From the NCBI GenBank assembly GCA_002493945.1, contig DLAL01000003.1:1-45983 (forward strand): a stretch of DNA of 45,983 nucleotides, read 5' to 3'. Numbering within the stretch: position 1 is the first letter of the stretch; every line of letters starts with the position of its first letter. The stretch is from Porphyromonadaceae bacterium UBA7048 (GTDB lineage: Bacteria; Bacteroidota; Bacteroidia; Bacteroidales; Muribaculaceae). The notes below the pieces were generated by a model that had not been told where the DNA came from, did not search any database, and worked only from the letters and a program-made list of their open reading frames with translations. A program made the position numbers and the translations under genes. Below, in pieces: positions 15,891-26,800 of the stretch.

Positions 15891-17918
15891 TTACGATTTG
15901 TAGTTACGTGTCTGTACGTGGATGGCTTCGTACTTGAGCGGCTCCTTGATGAGGATAGGCTTCTCGGTGTCGCCGGTGTACTTCCAGCAGCTGACGTACA
16001 TGTACTCGTCGTCGCGACGTGCTGCTTCGCCGTCGGGAGTCTGGTACTCTTCGCGGAAGTGAGCGCCGCAGGATTCGTTGCGGTTGAGGGCGTCGATGGC
16101 CATCATGCGTGCGATGACGAGGAAGTCCTCCAGGCGGAGAGCCTTCTCGAGCTCGGTGTTGAGGTCGTCGGCACGGCCTACGACACGGAGGTCGCTGTAG
16201 AATTCCTTGCGTACTTCTTCGATTTCCTCAAGTGCCTTGACGAGGCTCTGGAGGGTGCGGCCCATACCCACGAAGTTCCACATGACGTGACCGAGACGCT
16301 TGTGGATTTCGTCGGGGCTCTTGGTGCCCTTGATGTTCATGAGCTTGTTGATGCGAGCGCGTACGTCGGCTTCGGCCTTGTCGAACTCGGGAGTGTCCGT
16401 GCGGAAGTGAGGCACCTTGATCTGGTCGCTCAGGTAGTTCTGCATGGTGTAGGGGAGCACGAAGTAGCCGTCGGCGAGACCCTGCATGAGGGCCGATGCG
16501 CCCAGACGGTTTGCACCGTGGTCGGAGAAGTTACATTCGCCGATGGCGAAGAGGCCCTTGATGGAAGTCTGAAGCTCGTAGTCGACCCAGATACCGCCCA
16601 TGGTGTAGTGGCTGGCGGGGAAGATCATCATCGGCGTCTCGTAGGGGTTGTCGTCGGAGATCATCTGGTACATGTCGAAGAGGTTGCCGTAGCGGTCGCG
16701 CACGACGTCGGCGCCGAGGCGGTCGATGGCGTACTTGAAGTCGAGGTATACGGCGTTGCCCGTACCTACGCCGTAGCCGGCGTCGCAGCGTTCCTTGGCG
16801 GCACGCGATGCGATGTCACGGGGGCAGAGGTTACCGAAGGCGGGATAGCGGCGTTCGAGGTAGAAGTCGCGGTCCTCGTCGGGGATGTCGGTGGGTTTCT
16901 TCTTGCCGGCGCGGATGGCTTCGGCGTCTTCTTTCTTGGCCGGTACCCAGATACGGCCGTCGTTACGGAGCGATTCGCTCATGAGGGTGAGCTTGCTCTG
17001 GTCTTCGCCGTGAACGGGGATACAGGTGGGGTGAATCTGAGTGAATGCGAGGTTGGCCAGGTATGCGCCCTTCTTGAATGCCTGTACGGCAGCCGAGCCG
17101 TTGCAGCCCATGGCGTTGGTTGACAGGAAGAATGCGCGGCCGTAACCGCCGGTGGCGAGTACTACGGCGTGGGCGGCGTAGCGCTCGATTTCGCCGGTGA
17201 CGAGGTTGCGGACGATGATACCGCGTGCGCGGCCGTCGATGATGACGAGGTCAAGCATCTCGCGGCGTACGAAGCTCTTGACGGTGCCCTTCTGGATCTG
17301 ACGGTTCAGCGAGGAGTAAGCGCCGAGGAGGAGCTGCTGGCCGGTCTGGCCCTTGGCGTAGAACGTACGGCTCACCTGAGCGCCGCCGAACGAACGGTTG
17401 GCCAGCAGGCCGCCGTATTCGCGTGCGAAGGGGACACCCTGCTGTACGCACTGGTCGATGATGTTGTTCGACACTTCGGCCAGACGGTATACGTTGGCTT
17501 CGCGCGAGCGGAAGTCACCGCCCTTTACGGTGTCGTAGAACAGACGGTATACGGAGTCGCCGTCGTTCTGATAGTTCTTGGCAGCGTTGATACCGCCCTG
17601 AGCGGCGATGGAGTGTGCGCGGCGGGGGCTGTCCTGGATGCAGAAGTTGAGGACGTTGAATCCCATTTCGCCGAGGGTCGAGGCAGCGGATGCGCCTGCG
17701 AGACCCGTACCTACGACGATGATGTCGAGGTGGCGCTTGTTGGCGGGATTGACAAGGCGCTGATGAGCCTTGTAGTTGGTCCACTTCTCAGCGATTGGAC
17801 CTTCAGGAATCTTGGAGTCGACGGTGTACTCCGGCAGTTTCGACGATTCGACGTCGGCGAAGTTCTGCATGATGGGGGTCGAATCGATCATACCCTCAAT
17901 GTTGAGTTTCTGTGCCAT
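15891..17918 (-). CDS. frdA: Fumarate reductase/succinate dehydrogenase flavoprotein subunit
   Basis: A 675-residue catalytic subunit with covalently bound FAD, interconverting fumarate and succinate. Features are the dinucleotide-binding DIIVVGTGLAGASAA near residue 64, the flavin-attachment His102 in RRAHSIAAQGG, IVLATGGYGRAFF-like FAD contacts (here VVLATGGYG), the substrate loop with HPTCIPV, a capping domain, and GECNFSDHGANRLGASAL near 450. The long N-terminal lead (about 60 residues) and overall length match the Bacteroidetes/epsilonproteobacterial quinol:fumarate reductase type rather than the 580-600 residue proteobacterial form. The start codon lies 17 nt after the frdC stop. Confidence 0.96.
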   Translation of the reverse strand: MAQKLNIEGMIDSTPIMQNFADVESSKLPEYTVDSKIPEGPIAEKWTNYKAHQRLVNPANKRHLDIIVVGTGLAGASAASTLGEMGFNVLNFCIQDSPRRAHSIAAQGGINAAKNYQNDGDSVYRLFYDTVKGGDFRSREANVYRLAEVSNNIIDQCVQQGVPFAREYGGLLANRSFGGAQVSRTFYAKGQTGQQLLLGAYSSLNRQIQKGTVKSFVRREMLDLVIIDGRARGIIVRNLVTGEIERYAAHAVVLATGGYGRAFFLSTNAMGCNGSAAVQAFKKGAYLANLAFTQIHPTCIPVHGEDQSKLTLMSESLRNDGRIWVPAKKEDAEAIRAGKKKPTDIPDEDRDFYLERRYPAFGNLCPRDIASRAAKERCDAGYGVGTGNAVYLDFKYAIDRLGADVVRDRYGNLFDMYQMISDDNPYETPMMIFPASHYTMGGIWVDYELQTSIKGLFAIGECNFSDHGANRLGASALMQGLADGYFVLPYTMQNYLSDQIKVPHFRTDTPEFDKAEADVRARINKLMNIKGTKSPDEIHKRLGHVMWNFVGMGRTLQSLVKALEEIEEVRKEFYSDLRVVGRADDLNTELEKALRLEDFLVIARMMAIDALNRNESCGAHFREEYQTPDGEAARRDDEYMYVSCWKYTGDTEKPILIKEPLKYEAIHVQTRNYKS

Positions 17919-17935
17919 ATCTCTGAGCGTGATTA

Positions 17936-19003
17936 TTAGTTAGCGGTTTCGGTAGAGTCGGCGGGAGCTTCCGTTACCTCTACTTCAGTTTCTTCTACGG
18001 CCACTTCGGCGGGAGCTGCCTTGGCGAGCTGCTGCTGGAGCATGTCCACAATCTGCGAGGCGGTGCTGATGTAGCGGTTGTTCTCGGCGCCGGGGAGAGC
18101 CTTGGCGGCTTCGGCGATGGGAGCGAGAACTGCCAGATAGGCGGGACCTTCGTTCTGTACGAACTGCTCGATGGGACCGGCGTTGCCGTACATGGCCTGC
18201 TGCTGGAGGGGCTGGAATTCGTTCATGAATTCTTCAACGGGAGCCTCGGCACGTTCGGCAAGACCTTCGGTGTACTGCTCTACCAGAGCGGGCTCGGTGA
18301 GGAAGAAGTTGTTCTTGGCCTGCACGGTGAAGAGGATGGCCTGAGCGATGAAGAGGAGCACTACGATGGAGGTCCACCAGCACGCAATCTTCTTGGTGCG
18401 CTCGAGCCAGATCTGACCGTTCCAGCCCACAGTCTGGAACATCGACCAGAAGCCGTGGTTCATGTGGAACCAGAGGGCTACGAAACCGATGATGTAGATC
18501 ACGGGAGTCCACCAGTTCTGGAATGCCATCTGGAGGAAGATGGTGCCGTAGCGGGGATCAGCCACGATGCCGTTGACGGTGGGATAAGCCGAGAGGTCGT
18601 GAGCCATGAGTTCCTGGAGCTGCATCTTCGACCAGAACTGGATGAGGTGCACTGCGAGGAAGACGATGATGACGATGCCGAGAACGAGCATGTTCTTCGA
18701 CGACCATTCTACGCCGGGAGCTGCGCCGGCGATGGCGTAGCGGTCATTGCCGCGTGCGCGACGGTTCTGAAGCGTCAGCCACACTGCATAGATGATATGT
18801 ATGATGAAGAGCACTGCCAGGCCCATAGAGGCTACGAGTGCGTACCAGTTGGCTCCGAGGAACTCGCAGATCATGTTGTAGGCTGCGGGCCACAGGAGGG
18901 CTACTGAGTTCATCAACACGTGAAATGTTACGAATAGGACTAAGCAAACGCCCGTGATGGCCATCACGAACTTACGTCCTATAGATGAGCATGTTAACCA
19001 CAT
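17936..19003 (-). CDS. frdC: Fumarate reductase membrane subunit (cytochrome b) with long C-terminal tail
   Basis: A 355-residue di-heme cytochrome b subunit that anchors FrdAB and exchanges electrons with menaquinone. Five membrane helices are visible at about 12-34, 55-77, 103-122, 160-182 and 208-230, with candidate heme-ligand His residues in VTFHVL, IIHIIYA, AVHLIQF and FHMNHGF. The family normally ends soon after helix five (about 220-240 residues, from general knowledge), but here about 124 more residues follow (232-355): a Glu/Gln-rich helical part and an Ala/Glu/Pro-rich end. The ATG at 19003 is chosen because the protein begins WLTCSSIGRKFVMAITG, as is usual; the frame itself is open to 19120. 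First gene of the operon. Confidence 0.93.
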   Translation of the reverse strand: MWLTCSSIGRKFVMAITGVCLVLFVTFHVLMNSVALLWPAAYNMICEFLGANWYALVASMGLAVLFIIHIIYAVWLTLQNRRARGNDRYAIAGAAPGVEWSSKNMLVLGIVIIVFLAVHLIQFWSKMQLQELMAHDLSAYPTVNGIVADPRYGTIFLQMAFQNWWTPVIYIIGFVALWFHMNHGFWSMFQTVGWNGQIWLERTKKIACWWTSIVVLLFIAQAILFTVQAKNNFFLTEPALVEQYTEGLAERAEAPVEEFMNEFQPLQQQAMYGNAGPIEQFVQNEGPAYLAVLAPIAEAAKALPGAENNRYISTASQIVDMLQQQLAKAAPAEVAVEETEVEVTEAPADSTETAN

Positions 19004-19089
19004 AAGATGATTGTTTTTGTTTGAATTATGAATTGTTTGTGTTTTGCAGTGTGTCATGGCCCGGCACACTCGTGCCGGGAATCCCTGTG

Positions 19090-19120
19090 CAAATTTAAGA
19101 TTTTTAGACAAGTCGTGCAA
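19090..19120 (-). promoter_or_regulatory. frdCAB operon promoter
   Basis: On the minus strand: TTG (19120-19118), a 20-nt spacer and TAAATTTG (19097-19090). This places the transcript start about 80 nt upstream of the frdC ATG. Confidence 0.65.
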
Positions 19121-19121
19121 C

Positions 19122-19168
19122 TAAAAAAGGAAAAATTTCCTTATTGGGCGCTGCGGCAGGGGGCGCCC
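19122..19168 (-). terminator. Terminator of the 19177-20638 operon
   Basis: On the minus strand a GC hairpin (GGGCGC 19168-19163 with GCGCCC 19151-19146) is followed by a second inverted repeat (19127-19142, AAGGAAA/TTTCCTT) and a T-run. It separates the upstream operon from the frd promoter by only a few bases. Confidence 0.65.
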
Positions 19169-19176
19169 GGCGCCCG

Positions 19177-19929
19177 TCAGCCGTCGATATTCTCGAGAAT
19201 CAGAGCGATGGGCTTGCGCAGGAAAGGCAGCGGAACGATGACCACGATGCCGAGTATCCACCAGAATGACTTGAGGAAGGCAGCCCAGTCGAAGTGACAC
19301 ATCAGAAGAGCGAATATGCCGAATACCGTCAGGCATATCAATCCCATCGTGGCATGGAATGCGGCGGTATATTCCTCGCCGACGGTAATCCCGAGGAAGA
19401 ATACGAGCAGGAAGAGTACGATATAGAATACCCACCACCATCCGGCGTTGCCGAAGAGCTTGCCGTTGTCGATATTGTTCGGCGTAGCCATCTCACGGGC
19501 GATGGCAAGCCCCTTGGGCGTATAGGGCAACATCAGGAAGAAGTAACGCCTGCCGTTGGCCGTCACCTGATACGATATGATGGTGTCGGTGGCCTCGCCC
19601 GATGACATGGTGTACGTACGCCTTATATAGTCAATGGTCCAGTCGTGCCAGGGCTCCTCCTCCTCGGAGATGAGTGTGGCCTCGGCGAGCTTGGGAAACA
19701 TGCGGAGTTCGCCTTTTTTCTTCACTTTGGCTTCGTCTTTGTTGGCCAGCGACATATCCTTCACCATGAGAGTGAGATCCGGGCTGAAGGCCAGATAGTC
19801 GAGTCCTTCGTATTTTTCTGACCCCATGGAGTCGGGAACCTGGAAGCGGAGGTCGCCGATGGTAACCTCACGGGACTGTGCCACGACGGCGGTCAGCATG
19901 ACCGCTAAAAGTAAGATTATTTTTTTCAT
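19177..19929 (-). CDS. Signal-peptide protein with three C-terminal membrane helices
   Basis: A 250-residue protein of unknown function. The signal peptide (MKKIILLLAVMLTAVVA) is followed by a soluble domain (about 22-155) that starts VTIGDLRFQVPDSM and ends near the YFFLMLPYT segment, then three hydrophobic helices at about 162-182, 188-210 and 216-240. The last helix is followed by a short tail. The ATG at 19929 is preferred to the frame start at 19944 because the signal peptide begins there. It lies 22 nt after a gene of the same layout (19952-20638), and the two probably share a promoter at 20681-20712. The soluble domain is inferred to lie outside the cytoplasm. No enzymatic residues are recognised. 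Confidence 0.75.
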   Translation of the reverse strand: MKKIILLLAVMLTAVVAQSREVTIGDLRFQVPDSMGSEKYEGLDYLAFSPDLTLMVKDMSLANKDEAKVKKKGELRMFPKLAEATLISEEEEPWHDWTIDYIRRTYTMSSGEATDTIISYQVTANGRRYFFLMLPYTPKGLAIAREMATPNNIDNGKLFGNAGWWWVFYIVLFLLVFFLGITVGEEYTAAFHATMGLICLTVFGIFALLMCHFDWAAFLKSFWWILGIVVIVPLPFLRKPIALILENIDG

Positions 19930-19951
19930 AGGCAGTTGTTGCAATATCGGA

Positions 19952-20638
19952 TTAAGCCATCCAATAAGGAATGTAGAAGAAATTCATGATGTCGTGACAG
20001 ATAAATAGTATACCGATGAAAACCATAAGGAACATTCCGGTGAAGAGCACTTTTTCATTGTCAATCCATATTCCGATACCCAATACGAGGGCGAAAAATG
20101 CGAAGATACCGGCCAGTGTCCATTTCGCCGTGCCTGCGAGCCGCATCTTGGGCGTGGAGAAAGATTCGATGATGCCATTGACCTCGTCGGAGTTGATGTC
20201 GTTGCTCCTTACGGCAATCAGGTGCGGTATGTCTTCGTCAAAGTATATGACGGTACGCATGCCGACGTTGTCGCTCAACTGATAGGTGCGTTCGACGCGC
20301 TTCACGTAGTTGCTGCGGACTTCCGTTGTCGCAGCCGGCAGATAGTAGGCGGCACGGTCGAGCGTGTCGACGAAGGCTTCGCGGTAGCTGAGCTTGGTGT
20401 TCTCGACGTCGTCGAATTCATCACGCTCTATGTCTGCGGCATCCATGGTGAATACCGTCACTGTGGTGGTGGAGTCAGGGCTGGCGGCCCGGAGGTTGAA
20501 GCCTTCCTTGTTGCTGTGCTGCACTGTCCACGTATCTGGAATCGTGATTTTGTACTTGTAGGATTTGTCGTGAATCTGTTCGCCCCACGCGAGGCAGACT
20601 GAAAGCAGAAAGAAGATAAGGACTGATAATTGTCTCAT
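19952..20638 (-). CDS. Signal-peptide protein with PsbP-like domain and membrane helices
   Basis: A 228-residue protein. The signal peptide (MRQLSVLIFFLLSVCLAWG) is followed by a domain of about 130 residues beginning YKYKITIPDTWTV, with a middle of strands and a conserved-looking end GIIESFSTPKM. This pattern (a strand, IPxxW, and a closing IIxSF) resembles the PsbP/DUF1795-type fold, but I cannot assign it firmly. Two membrane helices follow (about 155-178 and 185-215). The ATG at 20638 is chosen for the signal peptide; the frame is open to 20683. It is the first gene of a two-gene operon with a strong promoter. Function unknown; an extracytoplasmic sensory or stress role is only a guess. 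Confidence 0.75.
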   Translation of the reverse strand: MRQLSVLIFFLLSVCLAWGEQIHDKSYKYKITIPDTWTVQHSNKEGFNLRAASPDSTTTVTVFTMDAADIERDEFDDVENTKLSYREAFVDTLDRAAYYLPAATTEVRSNYVKRVERTYQLSDNVGMRTVIYFDEDIPHLIAVRSNDINSDEVNGIIESFSTPKMRLAGTAKWTLAGIFAFFALVLGIGIWIDNEKVLFTGMFLMVFIGILFICHDIMNFFYIPYWMA

Positions 20639-20680
20639 ACTGTATGGTTCAGAAATAAGGTGAAAATTCAGAATTTTACG

Positions 20681-20712
20681 CAAAAGTAGACAATAATTGT
20701 GTATCAGCCAAA
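20681..20712 (-). promoter_or_regulatory. Promoter of the 20638-19177 operon
   Basis: Minus strand: TTTG (20712-20709), exactly 20 nt, TACTTTTG (20688-20681), about 43 nt upstream of the first ATG. One of the best consensus matches in the window. Confidence 0.8.
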
Positions 20713-20740
20713 TATTCTTAAAGAATTTTGAGAAAATGTA

Positions 20741-20778
20741 AAAAAAACGGGACCGCGCCGGAGAGGTGCGGTCCCGTT
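20741..20778 (-). terminator. Terminator of the surface-protein operon
   Basis: Minus strand: AACGGGACCGC, a loop, GCGGTCCCGTT, then a T-run (the A-tract 20741-20747). It lies 26 nt past the stop of the giant surface protein. Confidence 0.9.
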
Positions 20779-20803
20779 GAAGTGAGCGGCAGTCGGCAGG
20801 GCC

Positions 20804-23800
20804 TTACTTTTTCAGTACCTTGCGGATGAATGTGCCGCCGTCGGTCTCGGCCCTGACGATGTAGAATCCCGGAGCGAGACGCCCGACGCTGAGCGAGGCC
20901 CCTTCGGGTACGTCGGTCCAGCGCAGGCACTCGCCGCCGCCGATGTCGTATACGGCAAGGACGCGTGCGGTGCGGTAGCTGCCCGTGACGGTCATCACGT
21001 CGTGCAGCGGTGCCGGCGAGACGGCGAAGTCACCCCGGCCTGCAGTGACGGCTCCGACGCCTGTCGACGTGGCGAAATTGGCGAGGATGGTCATGTGGCG
21101 GTCGACGGTCACACTGTGGGTGTCGAGCTCGGAGACGGGCTCGCCGTCGACTATCCAGCTGCCGAAGCGGAAGCCGTCGTTCGGACGCGCCCTGAGTTCG
21201 AGGACGGTGCCGTGGGGATAGATGCCCGACGATGCGTTCTCGACATAGCCGTGCTCGGGATTGGCCACGATGTCGACGTTGTAGTGCCTGATGGCGAAGG
21301 TGGCGGTGAACTCCTCGTCGGCCGTCATCACGTAGTCGAACTCCTGTTCGGTGGTGTACACCGAGCCGTTGTGCATCCATCCGGTGAAGTCGTAGCCTTC
21401 GGCCGGAGTGGCGCTGAAGGACACGGTCGAGCCGTGGCCCACCTGCTGCGATTCGGGCGATACGGTGCCGGCACCTTCGGGCGATACGCTGACAGTGAGG
21501 CTGACCTTGCCGTCGATGTACTGGATCCACGATGTGCGGCTGCCGTTGCGTCCGTTGAAGCCTTCGGCATCGGTGATGCCCTCGGTGTTCACGGTCAGCA
21601 CGTAGTAGCCGTCGGCCAGAGTGGTGTTGCCCAGGCCGAGCATGAAGGAGGTGGCGCTGAGAGGCGTCACTGTCACACCGGCGACGTCGACGTGCTGTCC
21701 GCCGCAGGTGAGGGTGATGTCATCGGCGGTGAACGTGGCCGGGTCGACGGCCTTGTTGAATGTCACGCCCACTTCGCGGAGGGCTGCATAGAGCATCTGG
21801 TCAGCTTCGACACCGGTGAATTCCTCCACTTCAAGCTCCACGTCAGGACGGTCCTCGAAGGTGAGGACGTAGGTCTCGTCGGAGGCCTGACGTGCGGCGA
21901 TGTGGATGCGTGCCTCGTGCACGGGGTCCTTGCCGTCGATGAGGGTGCACCATGTCTGCCATGCGTTGTCAAGGGGCAGTGCGGCGCCGTCGCTCTTGCG
22001 GCTGACGGCTACGAGGCGTCGTCGTCCGCCGGTGGGGTCGGCTGCAGAGCCGTAGTACCAGCTTTCGCCGGCACCGGCGGCTACGGTGAGTTCGGCGGTG
22101 GTCTCCGAAGTCATCACGGCGCTGACGGCCGATGCCGGAGCCACTGCGGCAGCCTCGGAGCCGTCGCTGAAGTAGACCATATCGGGCATGTCGGCCTCGT
22201 CGAGGATGTCGTTGACCATGAAGGCGCGCGTGGCGGGCGTCGCCCCGGCGTCGGCGGTGAATCCGTGGATGAGCTCGTGTACGGCCACTTCGGAGAGGAG
22301 CGACAGGTCGGGATTGCCGTACGACGTCACGTGAGTAGCCTCGACGTCATAGTCCAGGAAGTGGCCCAGCAGCGAGGCTTCGAGCCACCACTGCGCGTAG
22401 GCCGTCGACTGTGCCGGGATGTCGCCGAAGTCGGTGCCTATCGAGCTGCCGAGCGACAGCACCTTGTCGGCGCCGTTGAGCTGCGAGCTCACCAGGCTGA
22501 AGTCGATGAGCAGGCCCTTCTCGTTCTCGATGATTTCCGGCTGACCGGTGACCAGGCGCACGTCGGTGGCGTCGCCGTAGCCCTTGTTGCTGATGACCAG
22601 CGCGAACTCGGCGGCCTCCTTGGGCTCGATGACATCGGGTGTGAGCGGGTCGTCGGCCATCACATCGCGCTGCATGAAGTAGTCAAGGTCAAGCTCGGGG
22701 GACGGCTTCACGGTGAGTTCCGCCGGATAGAGCTTGCGCGTGATTTCCAGTCCCGTGTAGGGGTCGATGTAGGTCAGCGAGCCTCCGAAGGAGTAGACCT
22801 CCGGTTCCTGCGGCGCGGCGTAGCGCGTGGGGATGAAGAGCACCGTGGCCCGTCCTGTGGCATCGGCGGAGAGCTCCCAGCCCGAAGTCAGGTCGAGTGC
22901 GCCCTTGAATCCGTCGAGGCTCTCGGCGTTGATCTGGAATTCGTGCGAGCCGGCCACCTTGCCGTGGCTGTCGCGCACCAGCAGATTGAGGCGCACGTCG
23001 GTCATCGGGTTGCTGTCGTGGCCGTTGTACACCGTGAGGGTGCCTCGGAATGCCTGGCGCGTCATGGTCATGGTCTGCGATATGCGCAGCGATATCGACG
23101 CGCAGACCGAATTGTTCTGAAGGTCTTTCAGATATTCGCGGTATCCGTCGTATGTGGCGTAGAACTGCTCGGTGAGCGATGCGTAGCCTGCCTCGGCGGC
23201 TGTGGCGTTGGCGGCCTCGAACTTGTCGAACTGCGCAGCCATGGTCTCCTCGGAGGGATAGTTCTCGGTCGTGCCGCCGACGTATTCCACCAGCGCCCTG
23301 GCCTGAGCGAAGGTCACGGACTGCGGACGTATGGACTCGATTTCCTCGTCGGTCATCACAGTGCCTTCGGGCAGCGAGAACACATATTCAAGGAAGCCGG
23401 TTTTCTCACTGTCGATGTCGGTGCACCACACTTCATCGCCGTAGGCCATGAGCATGATGTCGTGCATGGTCTGCAATTGCTCTGCGAAGTTCCTGCCGAC
23501 TTTCTTGAAGAGCTCGTTCCAGACGTGTCCGGCATCGGCCTCGGGAGCGCGGGGCTTCACCCATGAGCTGCCGCCTCCGCCTCCGTCGCTGTCATCGTCT
23601 TCTTCGCAAGCCTGTGTCACTTCATATACATCGATGGCGAAACTTACCAGGTCGGCGCCCTCACCGAAGATTTCTTCAAGAGTATGGTCTTTGAGCTGTT
23701 CGGTGATGTCCTCGCCGGTCTTGTGCACGATGAAGCGATAGTTGCCGCCGTGGCCCGCACGATATGCCTCGATGGCATCATTCACTGCGTCGTTGAATCC

Positions 23801-26800
23801 GCCGAGCCATGTCTGGCCGAGCAGCACGTCAATCAGTTTTGAAGCCATCTTAGCATCGCAGGGATCGCAGATGGTGAATGACGATTCGGGTGTCCCGTAG
23901 TCTTCGATGGGACCGCGACCGCTGTCAGGGCGCGAGACGGGAGAGCCCGGAGGAGTCTTCGGGGGCACAGTAGGCATTATCCAGCCATTTCTGAAAATGT
24001 GGCCGAGCACATCGCCCATCACGCCGGCTGTGGCTGCCGCGGCACACATCTTCATGCGCATATTGTCGGCAGCTTCGTTGGTGCTGATTTTCTTGCCGCA
24101 GATGACCTCGTAGCTCGCGCCGGCGGCAGCCATACAGTTGCCGTAGGTCTGAACCATGTCATCTGCCACGGTGCGACGGCGCGGTGCCTGACGGCTCACG
24201 TCGGCTATGCGCGTGATGCGTATGGGCACGTTCACCGACTGCTGGGGCGCCAGCTCGAAGAGGTCCTGATAGGCAAGCAGCTCGAAGCGCCACTCGGTCA
24301 GGTCGGTGGGGATGACAGACCGCACGTTGGTGGCCGTGATGAGACCTACGTTGGTCAGGTTCATGTTGATGACCACAGCATCGCCTACGGCCATATGGTC
24401 GCCGTCGATGCTTTCGGGCAGTGTCACCTTCACCACGGGGCGTGGTACGTTGGTCTCGTACTTGACCACGAGGTCAATCTGATACTCGTCCTCGACGGTG
24501 GTCTCTTCTACCTCCCACTTGACAGTCACGGGATTGTAGCTGATGTCGACGCTGACTGTCTCGGTGCGCCCGGCGCTGACGTAGACGAAGTCGCGGTACC
24601 GGTCATGCTTCTCCGCGGTGACGTCGAGGCGGTAGTAGCCGGCAGGGAGTTCGGCGGTGCAGATGCCAGTCTCGTCGGTGACGGTCTCGAACACCGTGGC
24701 GCCTGTCGACGGATTAGTCACCGTCACCTTGGCGCCGGCCACATTAGGAGCTTCTTGAGTGTAGTATGTGTATTCGTCGCACACCACCACGCGCAGGGTA
24801 CCGTCGGCTTCGGATACGGGCACGACGCTGTAGGGCACGGTCAGACCGCGTCCGTTGGCGCAGTTGATGCCTATCTGGCCGGTCACGGCCATGTTGAGGT
24901 TCATCTTGTCGTTCACCTTCAGTCCGAGAATCACTGTGGCCGATTCGCCGGGAGCCAGCGACGGCATCTCCACGGGAGTCACGGCAGTCATCCATCCGGG
25001 GAGCGCGAGGGTGATCTTGCCTGTCTCGCCTCGTCCGTTGTTCATGATGGTGAAGGGGTATTCGCCCGGAGCTTCCTTGCACACTGTGGTGTTGATGGCC
25101 TGGACGGATGCCTCGAGAACGCCGCGCGGGTCGCTTGCGAAGTAGTATATCGGGATGACCAGGTCGGGAGCTTCGGCCGAACGGACGCGGAGCGAGAACT
25201 GCTTCCAGTCCGACCCTGCGGTGGCCTGCGATGCCGTGACGGTGTAGTTCACCTTCACGGAGGCGCCCCCTGCGGCATCGGCGTCACACGTAGCCGTGGC
25301 CGTGATGTCGGCGGGAGCGTTCTCCACCCCGACGGATATGCCCGACACGGGCAGTGTGCCGGGATTGGAGAAGGCTATGCTTCCGCTGTACGGCTCGCCG
25401 GTGGTGAGCTGGCAGGTCTGGGCCGACGACGTGTTCCAGCGGAGCCGGTAGATGTCGAAGGCCGCCTGCTCGTCGCGCAGTCCCTCGCCGGGATAGCATG
25501 CACCTACGGAGAAGTGTCCGGCCTGCGACTCGTAGGGCGTGAACACGGCCTCGAACGAGCCGTCGGCCTTGGTCGTGGCAGCTACGGTCTGACGGGCGCC
25601 GCCGTTGATGATGTACACCTCGACTTCAGCGTCGGCAGTGGCCTCTCCGGCCAGACGGCCCGTGATGCGCACGGGTTCGCCCTGGGCGTATACGGCCTTG
25701 TCGGTCGACAGCGCCGCCTTGTAGGGCGACACCACCGAGAGAGCGGCGCGCGGCGAGGAGTTGTTGGTGTATATCAGTTCGGCCATGCTCTTGGACTCGT
25801 TGACACGGGCCTGGACGTCGAATGTGCCCGGGTTGGGCGGCAGCGTGAATGTGGCGGTCAGTTCGGTGCGTCCGCCTGCCGGCACGGGCTGCTGATTGTA
25901 GACGGCGGCCACCTGACTGTTGGCCAGATATACGTTCGTGCGCACGATGGCCGGGAGCTCGGTCACACCGGCATTGGCCAGTGTCATCGTGGCTGTGACC
26001 GTACTGCCGGGAGTGCCTTCCGCAGGCGTGAGCACGAGCGACTCTATGCGAGCGTCGGGGAGCGAGCGGTCGGTGAGCATGACCCAGAAGGTGCCTTTGG
26101 CGAAGCCTTCGGCCTCGGCCGAGAAGGTGATGGCACGGCTGTCGCCTCCGGTGGTGTTCGACGGAGCGGTGACGCGCACCGTGGCCGAGCGTGCTCCGGC
26201 AGGGATGGTCACGTCGTGGCTGTATTCGAGCAGGTCGTCGGCATCGCTGGTGAGGCGCACCGAGAGAGGCCCGTCTGTGGCGGTGTTGCGGCTCACGGTG
26301 AGCACCAGGCCGTTGCTGTCGCCTTCAAGCAGGACTGACGATGAGGATTCGAGTCCTATCGACGGACCGTCGTTGTCGATGATGCGCAGCGTGCGCGTGA
26401 CAGTGCCTCCGGAGGCGCCTGTGGCCGTGCAGCTGCATGATGAGATGTACACCGACGCCGTCAGAGCCACGTCCAGGTCGCCGTCGACCGTGGTGTTGTC
26501 GTATACGCCGATGGCGAATTCGGCAGCCTTCACGCCTGCCTCGAGCACTATGCGGTCGGCCGGATAGAAGAGGCGGCCGTCGGAATCGTCGCTCAGCAGG
26601 ATGGTCACGCGCTTGTCGAAGTTGTCGGTGCGGCGCACGATGCCCTGAACGGCCGACGCACCGGCGTTCTCGACCACCTCGACGGGCGTCAGCTCGAGTT
26701 CGAGGGCCGGGATGTCGTTGTCGATGACTGTGACAGGGACGTCGCCGTCCATGTACTTGGGCGCCGTGGCGCGGATGGTGAGGTGTGCGTCGCCTTCCAC

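Noticed and set aside
22265..22279. HELIH (residues 2244-2248 of the giant protein) looks like an HExxH zinc-protease motif
   Set aside because: It lies in a beta-type domain without a third ligand or a protease-like surrounding, and V-H-E-L-(I/V) is a recurrent beta-domain phrase in this type of protein as I remember it. Chance is likelier.
23999..26338. Open frame of 779 codons on the plus strand, and other long antisense frames over PFOR, frdA and the giant gene
   Set aside because: They mirror real genes with high GC at third positions, lack any domain, and are His/Arg/Gly-rich as expected of antisense translation.
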